A stretch of 64,000 nt of DNA from Verpa conica (lineage: Eukaryota > Ascomycota > Pezizomycetes > Pezizales > Morchellaceae), in the NCBI GenBank assembly GCA_033030425.1, contig JAUFSD010000013.1:1302001-1366000 (forward strand), read 5' to 3'. Positions 21,565 to 31,852 of the stretch are shown piece after piece. The notes beneath the pieces are model-generated. The model was given only the letters and a program-made list of their open reading frames with translations, made no database searches and was not told the DNA's origin. A program made the position numbers and the translations under genes. The stretch's first letter is position 1. Each line of letters opens with the position of its first letter.

Positions 21565-21951
21565 AAATGCAACTGCGGCGACAGTTAGTCAAGCAGACAC
21601 ATCCTGCTCGACTGCCCCCGCTATCATCAACAGAGAAATTCCATGATTGACGAACACTATCCTTCTCACTCATGGGAACAGTTAATCAACGATAGCAACC
21701 GCTACCCACTTATTCGATTTATGCTCGAAATGGAGCTCAACACCAGGAGGAAATAAGACAAAGAAGTGACCTGCACGGAGGAAGTTTTTCTTTTGTATGC
21801 AGGCGGGAGAGAATGCAATTTGGGATTTTCTTTCTTTTTACTTTCTTTTGTTTTAACTATTATTTTCGTGCGCTTTTGTCGGGGACATTTTGTAGGCGGT
21901 CGCTTAGCGACTTACTTAGTGGGCCACGGGCCTAGCTGGAAATAAAAACTA
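21565..21951 (+). mobile_element. 5'-truncated LINE carrying the end of ORF2 (LINE alpha)
   Basis: Contains the last ~60 codons of a LINE ORF2, then a T-rich 3' UTR ending GGGCCACGGGCCTAGCTGGAAATAAAAACTAC. This 3' end closely matches that of the ORF1-only LINEs here. The (TAC)n tail resumes at 23492-23500 after the inserted element A. Confidence 0.75.
21568..21756 (+). pseudogene. C-terminal end of LINE ORF2 reverse transcriptase
   Basis: The frame reads CNCGDS, a TAG stop, SSRHILLDCPRYHQQR, and continues to a stop at 21754-21756. The CxC..H....C pattern is the zinc-finger-like motif that ends ORF2 proteins of fungal Tad1-type LINEs. The TAG stands where a CAG (Gln) would be expected. All upstream endonuclease and RT domains are missing. 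Confidence 0.7.
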
Positions 21952-23491
21952 CATCAGCAAACCTGCAATCGTGTCCTGACGCAATTGGTGTAGCAACTGT
22001 TGCATCACAGGAAGTCACCTGCGTCACAAGCATCCCCAGCACCCCAAGCGTCACCATACCACTGCCAGTACCAGGAGCGCCCCACAAGAGGCTCTGGGAA
22101 CCGTACTACTTAAAATTATGTTTCTTGTGAGAGAACCATTGTTCCCTCCTACCCGCAGATTACTAGCCTTTATTAACTACCGTTCTCTTCAGAAAAACAA
22201 GCGAGGTTTTGGAGGCGCGTTCCGCCAACCCTAACCCTACTGGGATACACCTAACCCTGCTTGGATACCCCTAACCCCTACCCCTATTCCTCCAGGGACT
22301 TCGCCAAATTTCTCTAAGTCCCTGAACACACCACACTACACTCACCTCATCGCACCACACCACGTCTACCCACTACCCCCTACCCCCTCTCCCCTACCCC
22401 TCTCCCCTACCCCTCTCCTCTATTTCTCTATTGCTATTTGAACAGTAAAAGCTAACTTATATGCAGGCTGTTTTGTTTCCTTTCACCCGTGTCATGACGC
22501 GTTCTACCGACACGTCATGCCAGTAGCAAGACCCTCGAGACCCCCTCCAGGCGACAGCAGCAAGACCCCCTAAGCAGCTGCAGCAGGACTCCTAAGCGAC
22601 AGCAGCAAGACCCCCTAAGCGACAGTAGCAGGGTCCTCGAGACCCTCCAGGCGACAGCAGCAAGACCCCCTAAGCAGCTGCAGCAGGACTCCTAAGCGAC
22701 AGCAGCAAGACCCCCTAAGCGACAGCAGCAGGACTTCCTAAGCAGCAGCAGCAAGACCCTCGAGACCCCCTCCAGACGACAGCAGCAGGACCCCCTAAGC
22801 AACAGCAGCAAGACCCCCTAAGCGACAGCAGCAGGACCCCCTAAGCAACAGCAGCAGGACCCCCTAAGAAACAGCAGCAGGACTCTCGAGACCCCCTCTG
22901 GGCGACAGCAGCAAGACCTCCTAAGCAGCAGCAGCAGGACCCCCTAAGCAGCAGCAGCAAGACCCCCTAAGCGACAGCAGCAAGACCTCCTAAGCGACAG
23001 CAGCAAGACCCCCTAAGCGACAGCAGCAAGACCTCCTAAGTGACAGTAGCAGGGTCCTCGAGACCCTCCAGACGACAGCAGCAAGACCTCCTAAGCAGCA
23101 GCAGCAGGACCCTCCAGGCGACAGCAGCAGGATCCTCGAGACCGTTAGGGTGACAAGCAGGTGCTCTGGAAAAGCGAATTAGGGATATTTTGTACATATT
23201 AGATAGCATATAATAAAATAATTGCGAACCATACTAGTACTTCTGTGATGTGACCGTGACAAGAGCGTGACAGTACCAAGCAGCACCAGAGAATGTCAGG
23301 AAGCCTACCAGAAAGCGTCAGAGGCATCAGGAGCCTTTGGTGTTGCGTCAGAAGCCTCTGACGCCTTCAGCAGAGCGCCAGGAGCCCCTGACGCCTCACA
23401 GTAGCGTCATATTCGGCCAATTGCCGAATGTGGCATCACTAGCGTCCCGTGCTACAGTTGCTCCTGACGCAATCTTGCAGGTTTGCTGATG
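21952..23491. mobile_element. terminal-inverted-repeat element A, non-autonomous
   Basis: Begins CATCAGCAAACCTGCAA and ends with the reverse complement TTGCAGGTTTGCTGATG (17-bp inverted ends). It is flanked by TA on both sides, splitting a LINE (TAC)n tail, as for Tc1/mariner-like elements. 1540 bp with no transposase. Inside: a telomere-like CCCTAACCC stretch (about 22228-22285), C-rich CCCCTACC runs, a minisatellite (22523-23143), and a segment rich in GCGTCAG words. Confidence 0.8.
22523..23143. repeat. minisatellite in element A
   Basis: About 25 imperfect tandem copies of a ~22-bp unit, roughly GACAGCAGCAAGACCCCCTAAGC, with some units replaced by CTCGAGACCCCCTCCAGGC. No frame runs through it. 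Confidence 0.8.
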
Positions 23492-23635
23492 TACCACTAC
23501 TTATATTTAGGGAGCGTGTCTACAACAACACTTTCTCCACTTTCACGGGCGTAAACCTTCGGGCAAGCTCCTCTTGACTAGAGTCTCTTTCTACATACTA
23601 TCTATTCCTCTCTGAAGCCTTGCGTACCTTCAGAA

Positions 23636-24453
23636 ATGTTCTCTCCCAGTTTCTACGTCGACTATGTTGACTCCTACGCCGACAGACCCCTAAGCAACTA
23701 CGACGATTCTACTCTGAAAACAATACTTAAAGGAAGAAAGAGAACAACTTCCCAGCAGCATGCGAAAATGGGCTACCAGAACTGGGCCTACTTTCAGCAG
23801 AAGACGGCAGACATTGAAACAGAAATCCAGCGGAGGCACACAGAGAAAGTGATGGCCGCCACTCCTGGATCCACCTCCGCCCTGACCCCGCTTACCCAAA
23901 CTTGTCTCCCCTTCGGCACAGCGGCCTCCCCCTCCAGGTCCGCATTCTCTCCAAAACGACCTAGAGACAACTCTACCGCTAGCGGTAGCCGTTTCTCCAC
24001 TTTGGCAGAGAGTTTTAAGGTGGATACCCCCCTCAAAAATCCCACCCCCCAAACCCAGGACACCGAGATGTCCCTGGAACAGCCAGACTTCCTGGCCCCC
24101 TACGACCCTAAAGTCTCCTACCTTCCCCCCTCTGTTGAATCCAAGAGCGAGACAGTCAACTACACCACTTGGCTGATCCATAACGCTATTTCCCCCCTCC
24201 TCAACTCTATTTACGTTCTGAATGACGAGGTCATTCAACTTAAAGCAACCGTGGCTCGCTTACAGACCAACACTTGTCCACAACAACCCTCTCCACCAGC
24301 ACCACAACCACAACAGCCAAAGGCCACAAAACCTGAGGCTTCCAAACCCCAGAAACAAACCAAGGCCAGCTACGCCGAGGCAGCAAGGAAGCCAGCCCAG
24401 TCAGCACCAAAAGCCCCCTCCCCTCCAGCCAAAAAGAAGAAGATCGAACCCCT
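23636..24453 (+). pseudogene. LINE ORF1 fragment (LINE beta)
   Basis: Starts at ATG 23636 (MFSPSFYVDYVDSYADRP), homologous along its length to the ORF1 at 10759. It runs to the KKKKIEPL stretch, where element B begins at 24454. The zinc knuckles are lost. An in-phase run into element B adds about 13 unrelated residues. Confidence 0.8.
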
Positions 24454-26020
24454 CATCAGCAAACCTGCAAGATTGCGTCAGGAGCAACTGTAGCACGAGA
24501 CGCTAGTGATGCCACATCCGGCAATTGGCCAAATATGACGCTACTGTGAGGCGTCAGGGACTCCTGGCGCTCCGCTGAAGGCGTCAGAGGCTTCTGACGC
24601 AACACCAAAGGCTCCTGATGCCTCTGACGCTTTCTGGTAGGCTTTCTGACATTTTCTGGTGCTGCTTGGTACTGTCACGCTCTTGTCACGGTCACATCAC
24701 AGAAGTACTAGTATGGTTCTCAATTATTTTATTATATGCTATCTAATATGTACAAAATATCCCTAATTCGCTTTTCCAGAGCACCTGCTTGTCACCCTAA
24801 CGGTCTCGAGGATCCTGCTACTGTCGCTTGAAGGGTCCTGCTGCTGCTGCTTAGGAGGTCTTGCTGCTGTCGTCTGGAGAGTCTCGAGGACCCTGCTACT
24901 GTCGCTTAGGAGGTCCTGCTGCTGCTGCTTAGGGGATCTTGCTACTGCTGCTTAGGAGGTCTTGCTGCTGTCGCTTGGGGGGGGTCTCAAGGATCCTGCT
25001 ACTGTCACTTAGGGGGTCTTACTGCTGTCGCTTAGGGGGTCCTCCTGCTGCTGCTTAGGAGGTCTTGCTGCTGTCACCTGGGAAGGGTCTTGAGAGTCTT
25101 GCTGCTATTGCTTAGGGAGTCCTGCTGCTGTGGCTTAGGGGGTCCTGCTGCTGTTGCTTAGGGGGTCTTGCTGCTGCTGCTTAGGAGGTCTTGCTGCTGT
25201 CGCCTGGAGGGGGTCTTGAGAGTCCTGCTGCTATTGCTTAGGGAGTCCTGCTGCTGTTGCTTAGGGGGTCCTGCTGCTGTTGCTTAGGGGGTCTTGCTGC
25301 TGCTGCTTAGGAGTCCTGCTGCAGCTGCTTAGGGGGTCTTGCTGCTGTCGCCTGGAGGGTCTTGAGGACCCTGCTACTGTTGCTTAGGGGTCCTCCTGCT
25401 GCTGTCGCTTAGAGGGTCCTCCTGCTGCTGCTTAGGAGGTCCTGCTGCTGTTGCCTGGCGGAGGTCTCGAGTGTCTTGCTACTGGCACGATGCGTTGGTA
25501 AAACGCGTCATGACACGGGTGAAAGGAAACAAGACAACCTGCATATAAGTTAGCTTTTACTGTTCAAATAGTAATAGAGAAATAGAGGAGAGGGGTAGAG
25601 GAGAGGGGGTAGGGGGTAGGGGGTAGACATGGTGTGGTGCGATGTGGTGGGTGTGGTGTGGTGTGTTCAGGGACTTAGAGAATTTTGGCGAAGTCCCTGG
25701 AGGAATAGGGGTAGGGGTTAGGGGTATCCAACCAGGGTTAGGGTTGGCGGAACGCGCCTCCAAAACCTCGCTTGTTTTTCTGAAGAGAACAGTAGTTAAT
25801 AAAGGCTAGTAACCTACGGGTAGGAGGGAACAATGGTTCTCTCACAAGAAATATAATTTTAAGTAGTACGGTTCCCAGAGCCTCTTGTGGGGCGCTCCTG
25901 GTACTGGCAGTGGTATAGTGACGCTTGGGGTGCTGGGGATGCTTGTGACGCGGGTGACTTCCTGTGATGCAACAGTTGCTACACCAATTGCGTCAGAACA
26001 CAATTGCAGGTTTGCTGATG
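24454..26020. mobile_element. terminal-inverted-repeat element B, inverted copy of A
   Basis: Begins CATCAGCAAACCTGCAAG and ends TTGCAGGTTTGCTGATG. Its sequence is the reverse complement of element A over nearly its full length (1567 bp), including the minisatellite and the telomere-like GGGTTAGGG stretch near 25715-25745. Flanks are CT and TT, not TA, so one or both borders have been rearranged. No coding capacity. Confidence 0.78.
24803..25487. repeat. minisatellite in element B
   Basis: Reverse-complement counterpart of the minisatellite in element A: imperfect ~22-bp units of the type GCTTAGGGGGTCTTGCTGCTGTC, about 28 copies. Confidence 0.8.
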
Positions 26021-27428
26021 TTCGTACCGTCACGGGTAGGTTGTTTGCTTGGTAGCCCGGAGGCTGCTGGAGGCTTGCTGGGGGTGCTGGAGGCTTGCTG
26101 GAGGTCCTGGGGGGGGTCCTAGGGGGTCTGCTGCTGCTGTCGCGCTGGAGGTCCTCCGGGGGTCACGTCGACGCGTCGGACAGAGGGGGTTCGTATCGTG
26201 ATGGGTAAGTTGTTCGCTTGGTGGCCCGGAGACTGCTGAAGGCTGCTGGAGGCTTGCTGGGGGTACTGGAGGCTTGCTGGGGGTCCTAGGGGGGGTCTTG
26301 CTGCAGCTGTCGCGCTGGGGGTCTCTGGAGATCACGTCAACACGTCGGACATGGAGGGGTTCGTATCTCGACAGGTAGGTTATTCGCTTGGTAGCCCGGA
26401 GGCTGCTGGAGCCTTGCTGGAGGTCCTAGGGGGTCCTGCTGCTGCTGTCGCGCTGGGGGTCCTATGGGGTCGCGTCGGCGTGTAGGATAAAGGGTGTTTG
26501 TACCTGGACGGGTAGGTTGTTCTCTTGGTGGCCCAGAGACTGCTGAAGGCTGCTGGAGGCTTGCTGGAGGCTTGCTGGAGGTCCTGGAGGGGGGTCCTAG
26601 GGGGTCCTGCTGCTGCTGTCGCGCTGGAGGTCCTCTGGGGGTCACGTCGACGTGTCGGACAGAGGGGGTTCGTACCGTGACGGGTAGGTTGTTCGCTTGG
26701 TGGCCCAGAGACTGCTGAAGGCTGCTGGAGCCTTGCTGGAGGTCCTAGGGGGGTCTTGCTGCAGCTGTCATGCTGGGGGTGCTCTGGGTGGTCACATTGA
26801 CGCGTTAGACACGGAGTGTTTGTACTAGTACGTTGTTTGTTGGTGGCCCAGGGCCACCAGGGGCAGGCAGGCAGGCAGGCTTTGCCGGAGGAGGTTCTCG
26901 TGATTCTGAATAGGTTGTTAGCTCTATAATAGACTGCTGCTAGGTGGGGGGAGGTAGGAGGTACGGAGTTACTGCAGGTAGGGGTTGCTGCAGGTATGCG
27001 AGACTGTGGGGACTTAGAGGATTTTGGCGAGGAATATAGGGGTTGTGATAGGTGCAGGCCGGGTAACCGTCCAAGGACTTAGCAATTTTTAGCGAGGCGC
27101 AGGTGTTTTTCAGAAGAAATAACTCCCAAAGCTCTGATAGTTACTATCAGTGCTTTAGACGCTGCCGTCAGGGCTTTTAGGGCTCTGTCAGACAAAGCTG
27201 CAGTAAAAAGTATTTTAAAGTTTTGGTGCTCCAGGAGACTCCACTGGATACTTCAGGAGACTCCACCAAAGTCTCTGAAGCCTCCCGGGAGACATCAGTT
27301 GACATCATGAGACTGGAGCTCCTAGAAGTTCTATCAGGACAGTGTAGATGCATCTGATGTACAATTTTCTAAGCCTGTATCCTGACACAGTGCTTGTCCC
27401 TCCTGATACAAATTTTAGTTTGCTGATG
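26021..27428. mobile_element. repeat-rich segment C, related end to elements A/B
   Basis: Its right end reads GTTTGCTGATG followed by TA, matching the ends of A and B over 11 bp. The left part (26021-26860) has six tandem units of about 140-170 bp, each opening with TTCGTACC..GGGTAGGTTGTTCGCTTGG (starts near 26021, 26190, 26360, 26498, 26669 and 26819). Minus-strand Pro/Gln-rich frames run through the units but look like by-products. It may be part of a larger version of element B. Confidence 0.55.
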
Positions 27429-28579
27429 TAGGTGTTCTCTTTTTTTCTCTTCGTTTTCTCTCTTTTGCGGCCACAGCTAGTCTGTAATTTTTCTCGGTTA
27501 TAAGATATTTTTCTCTTGTAGTTTTTCCTTACGTGTTTTGATCTGGTCAAGCAGCTTTCTCTTATTGCTTTATATTTTTGTATTTATCTCTAGTGCGTGC
27601 TATCTCTATAGCTTACCTAATGAGCCTTGGGCCTAGATGGGAAATAAAAACTACTACTACTACTACTACTACTTATATTTCGGAGCGTGTCTACAACAAC
27701 GCTTTCTCCTCTTTCACGGGCGCAAACCTTCGGGCAAGCTCCTCTTGACTAGAGTTTCTTTCTACAAACTATCTATTCCTCTCTGAAGCCTTGCGTACCT
27801 TCAGAAATGTCCTTCTCCGGTTTCTACGTCGATTATGTCGACCCCTACGCCGACAAACCCCTAAGCGAATACGACGACTCTCTACTGAAAGCAATGCTGA
27901 AATCGAGAAGGAGAATTACTCTCCAACAGCACACCAAATCAGGCTTCCAGATTGCCAATAACAACTGGGCCTACTTCCAGCAGAAGACGGCGGACATTGA
28001 GACAGAAATCCAATGGAAGCACATGGAGAAAGTGATGGCCGCCACTCCTGGATCCACCCCCGCCCTAACCCCGCTCACCCAAACTTTCTCCCCTTTGGCA
28101 CGGCGCCCTCCTCCTCCAGATCAGCATCCCCTTCAAAACGACCTAGAGTCGACTCTACCGCTAGCAGTAGCCGTTTCTCTGCTTTGGCAGAGAGTTTTGA
28201 GGTGGACACTCCCCTCAAAGACCCCACCCCCCAAACCCAGGACACCGAAATGTCCCTGGACCAACCAGACTTTCTGGCCCCTTACGACCCTAAGGTTTCT
28301 TACCTTCCCCCTTCCATTGAATCCAAGAGCGGGACAGTCAACTACACCACTTGGCTGATCCATAACGCCATCTCCCCCCTTCTCAATTCTATTCACGTCT
28401 TGAATGATGAGGTCATTCAACTCAAAGCGACCGTGGCTCGCTTACAGAACAACACCCGCCCACAACAACCCCTACTAGCACCACAACCACAACAGCCAAA
28501 GGCTCCAAAACTCGCGGCCCCCAAATCCCAGAAACAAGCAAAGGCCAGTTACGCTGAAGCGGTAAAGAAGCTAGCCCAG

Positions 28580-29259
28580 TGTAGCGGCGGTGCTTGGGGA
28601 GGATACCTAGGTGACAGGGTATGGCGGGGCTTTGGATGCGTTTTCAGCGGAGCAAGAAAACAATGGCGAGAACTTGGACGGCTACAATAATTCTTTGGTG
28701 AAATCCTTGGATATAAAAGATCCGGGGAAGCAATGGAATTCTTTAATAGAAAACTTAGGAAACAAGAGATTGCGTAATGAAAGAAAGTCCTCCACAAAGC
28801 GGGGTGAAGCCCTGCTTATATACATAAAACCCCAATCCTCCAAGCCGTATTCCCCCGCCCGCGTTACCTAAAGCCACTGTCATAATTACAAATTCCTTTG
28901 GATATGCCATATCCTTCCCCCAAGTCACTTTCCCATACTAACCCAGTACTAAAGGTACAAGTGCCCCTTCGGAACCTCTCGGGCGTCCTATTCCCATTGT
29001 GTCTCCTCCGACATATGCGCAGACCCTAAAGAAGCTGAACCCCCAACATCCGGCATCCCATCAACGTCCCGTGTGACGGCGTGGGCCTAAAGGACCCCTT
29101 TCGGGACTCTTTTGTAATGGACTATGTTACGGCGCACACAATCGACTCGATCTCCTTGTGGGGGCGGTATTGAAGGTAACCCGCTTCCGCAAGCGCCAGT
29201 CCAGTTTGGAATCGATCGCTCTATACGTTTCCCCGGTATCTCCAAGACTGCCCGCAACA
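28580..29259 (-). mobile_element. solo LTR family B, reverse copy
   Basis: Begins TGTAGCGGCGG and ends CCGCAACA on this strand, flanked by perfect CCCAG duplications (28575-28579, 29260-29264). 680 bp. Reverse complement shows a TATATAAG promoter motif followed by TTCTTTCATTACGCAATCTCTTG, shared with the forward copy at 30761. No internal coding region. Confidence 0.82.
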
Positions 29260-30179
29260 CCCAGCCAGCGCCCAAGGCCCCCACCCCTCCAGCTAAAAAG
29301 AAGAAGGTCGAACTCCTCTTCAAATCCCAATACAAAGATCAACAGAGAGTTTGTGATTGAACTCTCTGAACCAGCGCCAGAAGAGATCTCTGAGGACTCC
29401 ATTCTGGCCAAAGTCAACGACACTCTCAAGGGAACGGGAGTTTCCTTCCTCATGGCTCGGTACACCAGTAAGTCAAACCTGGTCTTCTCCGGCGGCCCAA
29501 ACCAACCAGGAGAGAATGCGGCACCGTATTCAGAGAACATCTGCGCAGCACTGTCTGCCCTTGGTCTCTCCCCCACCTCAGCCAAAGCCAACAGTCATTG
29601 GTCCAAGTTTATCCTCCACGGCGTCTCCACAACCGTTGGAGATGGAGTTAAAGCGGGCGAAGAGATAGCCGCCCACGTCGAGCTTAATCTCCCAAATATG
29701 CAGTTAGCACAGATTCCCAGATGGCTCAGCAGAGACCGGACCAACAAGAAACACTCCTCTATGATCCTCGCCTTCCCAGGAAGAGTCACCATCGAAAATC
29801 TCGGGTGCAGGTACCTAGTCATTTTAAATAAGATGTGCCGCCTCAAGCCCTTCATTCCTATTACCCCATCTACACAGTGTCAAAACTGTCAACACTACGG
29901 CCAACACCACCTACGCTGCAAAAGTGAAGCTTGCTGCGCAGTGTGCGCTGGCCCCTATCACTCCTCCGAACATAAGTGCCGCTCCTGTAAGGGAGGCGTT
30001 AAGTGCACTCATTTACGTATTAAATATGTCAACTGTCCACAGAACTCAGGACATAAGGTCAATGACTCAGCTTGCCTTTCAAGGGGACAGCGTAGGGGCA
30101 GCGTAACCATAGGATACAACTAACTTGATGGCAAGGTAACTATCTGTTACAAGCAAAATACCAAAGGTTTGTGAAGTAA

Positions 30180-30547
30180 TTTCACGGAGTGCTTGGGGAC
30201 GCCAGGATGAGTCTCGTTGCAATTCGTGCAAGGAGGGAGGTAGGGTAACCGGAGTCGGAAGTGGAAAACAAGGGTATTGTGCAAAGCGGGGGTTTTTGTA
30301 TAAATAGGGGGCGTTGTTCCCTCTTTGTAGTAGTTTTTCTTTCTTCTTTCTTTACGTAATGTTTCTTCAGTTAGAACCAATACAAACTTCTTTCTTCGCT
30401 GCCTCTCTATTGCTATATCGTTTCGCGATCGCTGAACCCACACTTTACTTCACAAACCTTTGGTATTTTGCTTGTAACAGATAGTTACCTTGCCATCGAG
30501 TTAGTTGTATCCTATGGTTACGCTGCTCTTACGCTGTCCCCTTGAAA
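30180..30547 (+). mobile_element. R1 repeat copy 3, complete, nested in R1 copy 4
   Basis: Forward orientation, 368 bp, TTTCACGG..CCTTGAAA, flanked by AGTAA (30175-30179, 30548-30552). It has the TATA motif GTATAAATAGGG near 30298-30309. Confidence 0.87.
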
Positions 30548-30760
30548 AGTAAGAAGTAGTTTCAGTGATTGCGAGGCGATGTGGCAGCAGAGAGGCAGCG
30601 AAAAAAGAAGTCTGTATTGAATCTAACTGAAAAAACGTTGTGTAAGAAAAGAAGAGAAAAACTATTACAGAGAGGGAGCAACGCTCCCTATTTATACACA
30701 ACATCCTGCCACACAATCCTTTTGTTCCCGTATCTTTTTCTCCCTTGTTACCCCACCTTC

Positions 30761-31374
30761 TGTCGCGGGCAGCTCCGTGGGTCACCAACCTCCGCGAAAG
30801 CAAGTAGCGTTTGCCCCCACTCCTATCAGAAGGTCGGACCGCCTCAGGGCGCGAGTTTAACTTGGCACTTACGAGAAAAGAATCAGTTCCGGGTCAGTTA
30901 AGCTATCGCGTCACACGAGGCGTAGGAGGGACGTCAGGAATTGGGTAGAACAGGAGCCCCGGGTGTTTAGAAGCGTTAGGAGAAAACGAAATGGGACTAG
31001 CATGCACAACGGAGTGATTAGGAGAGAAGTAGCTTTAGTATGAGAGTAGTATAGAAAAGGAACTTGCACGTCGAACATGATATGTTTGACGGTATTTGTA
31101 ATAGGAGGAGACAACAGGGTGGGGTTCGGGCTGTACGAGGAGGAAACAGGGGGTATATAAGAGGGGGGCTTCGCCCCCTCCGGGTGGAATTTCTTTCGTT
31201 ACGCAATCTCTTGTTCTCCTAAAGTCTATCAAGGAAATTCTCTGTCTCTTAGATTTGTTATATCTAAGAAATTTACCGAAGAATCACTGTTGCTGTCCAA
31301 GTTCTCCTTGTTCCCCGAAGTATTGACGCCCTTTGTCCGTGTCACCTAGGCACGCTCCCTGAACCCCCGCTACA
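30761..31374 (+). mobile_element. solo LTR family B, forward copy, nested in R1 copy 4
   Basis: TGTCGCGGGC..CCGCTACA, 614 bp, flanked by CCTTC (30756-30760, 31375-31379). TATATAA at 31154-31160 precedes a GC hairpin (GGGGGGCTTCGCCCCC) and a likely transcript start. No coding region. Confidence 0.83.
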
Positions 31375-31745
31375 CCTTCCTCCCTACCTACAACCGCTAT
31401 ACGGCCCATCCCTGCGTCCCGATCACTCCGTGAAATTGCCCTACGCAAGCCAAGCTATCTATTAAAAAAGGTAAGGAAGTTGAGGTAGTCATGCGGGACT
31501 AAGGGGTTTTCTTCTTTCAGTACTTTTTTTTTTCTCTTTACGATTATGGCTAGTCTGTAGAAATTCTCTGGTTATAAAGTATTTTTCTCTTTTTGTAGTT
31601 TTTCCTTACATGTTTCGATCTGGTCAGGTGGTTTTTCCTGTGGCTTCATGTTTTTGTATTTATCTCCAGTGCGCGCCATTTCTATAGCTTACCTAATAGG
31701 CTTCGGGCCTAGAAGGGAAATAAAAACTACTACTACTACTACTAC

Positions 31746-31852
31746 TTATATTGTTACTTTACCTATCTTGTCCCTGAGTCTCTAGTCTCCCGATACTACT
31801 CTTGTCTCGTGATTATCGCCTGCTGTTCCCCAATAGGTGATCGGTTTTTACA
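31746..31852 (-). repeat. LTR-like end C, inverted partner of 21123-21228
   Basis: Reads from TTATATTGTTAC to CGGTTTTTACA, the reverse complement of 21123-21228. The LINE array ends exactly at its TTATATT. Confidence 0.65.

Larger units (their letters stand above)
23509..27672 (+). mobile_element. LINE beta: ORF1-only LINE split by elements B and C
   Basis: The 5' end GGGAGCGTGTCTACAACAAC follows directly on the (TAC)n tail and TTATATTT of LINE alpha. The 5' part runs to 24453. The 3' UTR (27429-27672) resumes after the insertions and ends in AAATAAAAACTACTACT.. . The 3' half of ORF1 is missing, so a deletion accompanied or followed the insertions. Confidence 0.7.
30077..31435 (-). mobile_element. 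R1 repeat copy 4, reverse, twice interrupted
   Basis: Ends TTTCAAGG (30077) and CCGTGAAA (31435), with TTGCC duplications (30072-30076, 31436-31440), inserted in LINE gamma ORF1. Taking out the nested R1 copy (30180-30547) and LTR B (30761-31374) with their duplications leaves about 367 bp, the length of the complete copies. Confidence 0.85.
27807..31502 (+). pseudogene. LINE ORF1, frameshifted and interrupted (LINE gamma)
   Basis: Starts MSFSGFYVDYVDPYADKP at 27807 and ends VVMRD at 31502. A one-base loss near 28085 shifts the frame. An LTR interrupts it at 28580 (TSD CCCAG). A two-base loss near 29335 (CAATACAAAGATC against CAGTACACGAAGATC in the intact copy) shifts it again. R1 interrupts it at 30077 (TSD TTGCC). 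With both insertions removed, the flanking codons join in frame with the intact homolog at 10759-12417. The first two zinc knuckles are still readable near 29880-29990. Confidence 0.85.
27680..31745 (+). mobile_element. LINE gamma: ORF1-only LINE with four nested insertions
   Basis: The 5' end CGGAGCGTGTCTACAAC follows the (ACT)n tail and TTATATTT of LINE beta. The 3' UTR (31503-31745) ends AAATAAAAACTACTACT, then TTATATT. TTATATT on both sides is probably the target duplication. Insertions inside: LTR family B at 28580-29259, and R1 at 30077-31435, which holds a second R1 and a second LTR B. No ORF2. Confidence 0.82.

Noticed and set aside
22228..22285. True chromosome end
   Set aside because: The telomere-like words are few, degenerate, inside a transposon, and followed by more sequence on both sides.
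22523..23143. CRISPR-like spaced repeats
   Set aside because: Units are contiguous minisatellite copies without unique spacers, in a eukaryotic sequence.
26030..26645. Two Pro/Gln-rich minus-strand frames of about 100 codons
   Set aside because: They are translations of the tandem repeat units in segment C, with no independent sign of coding.
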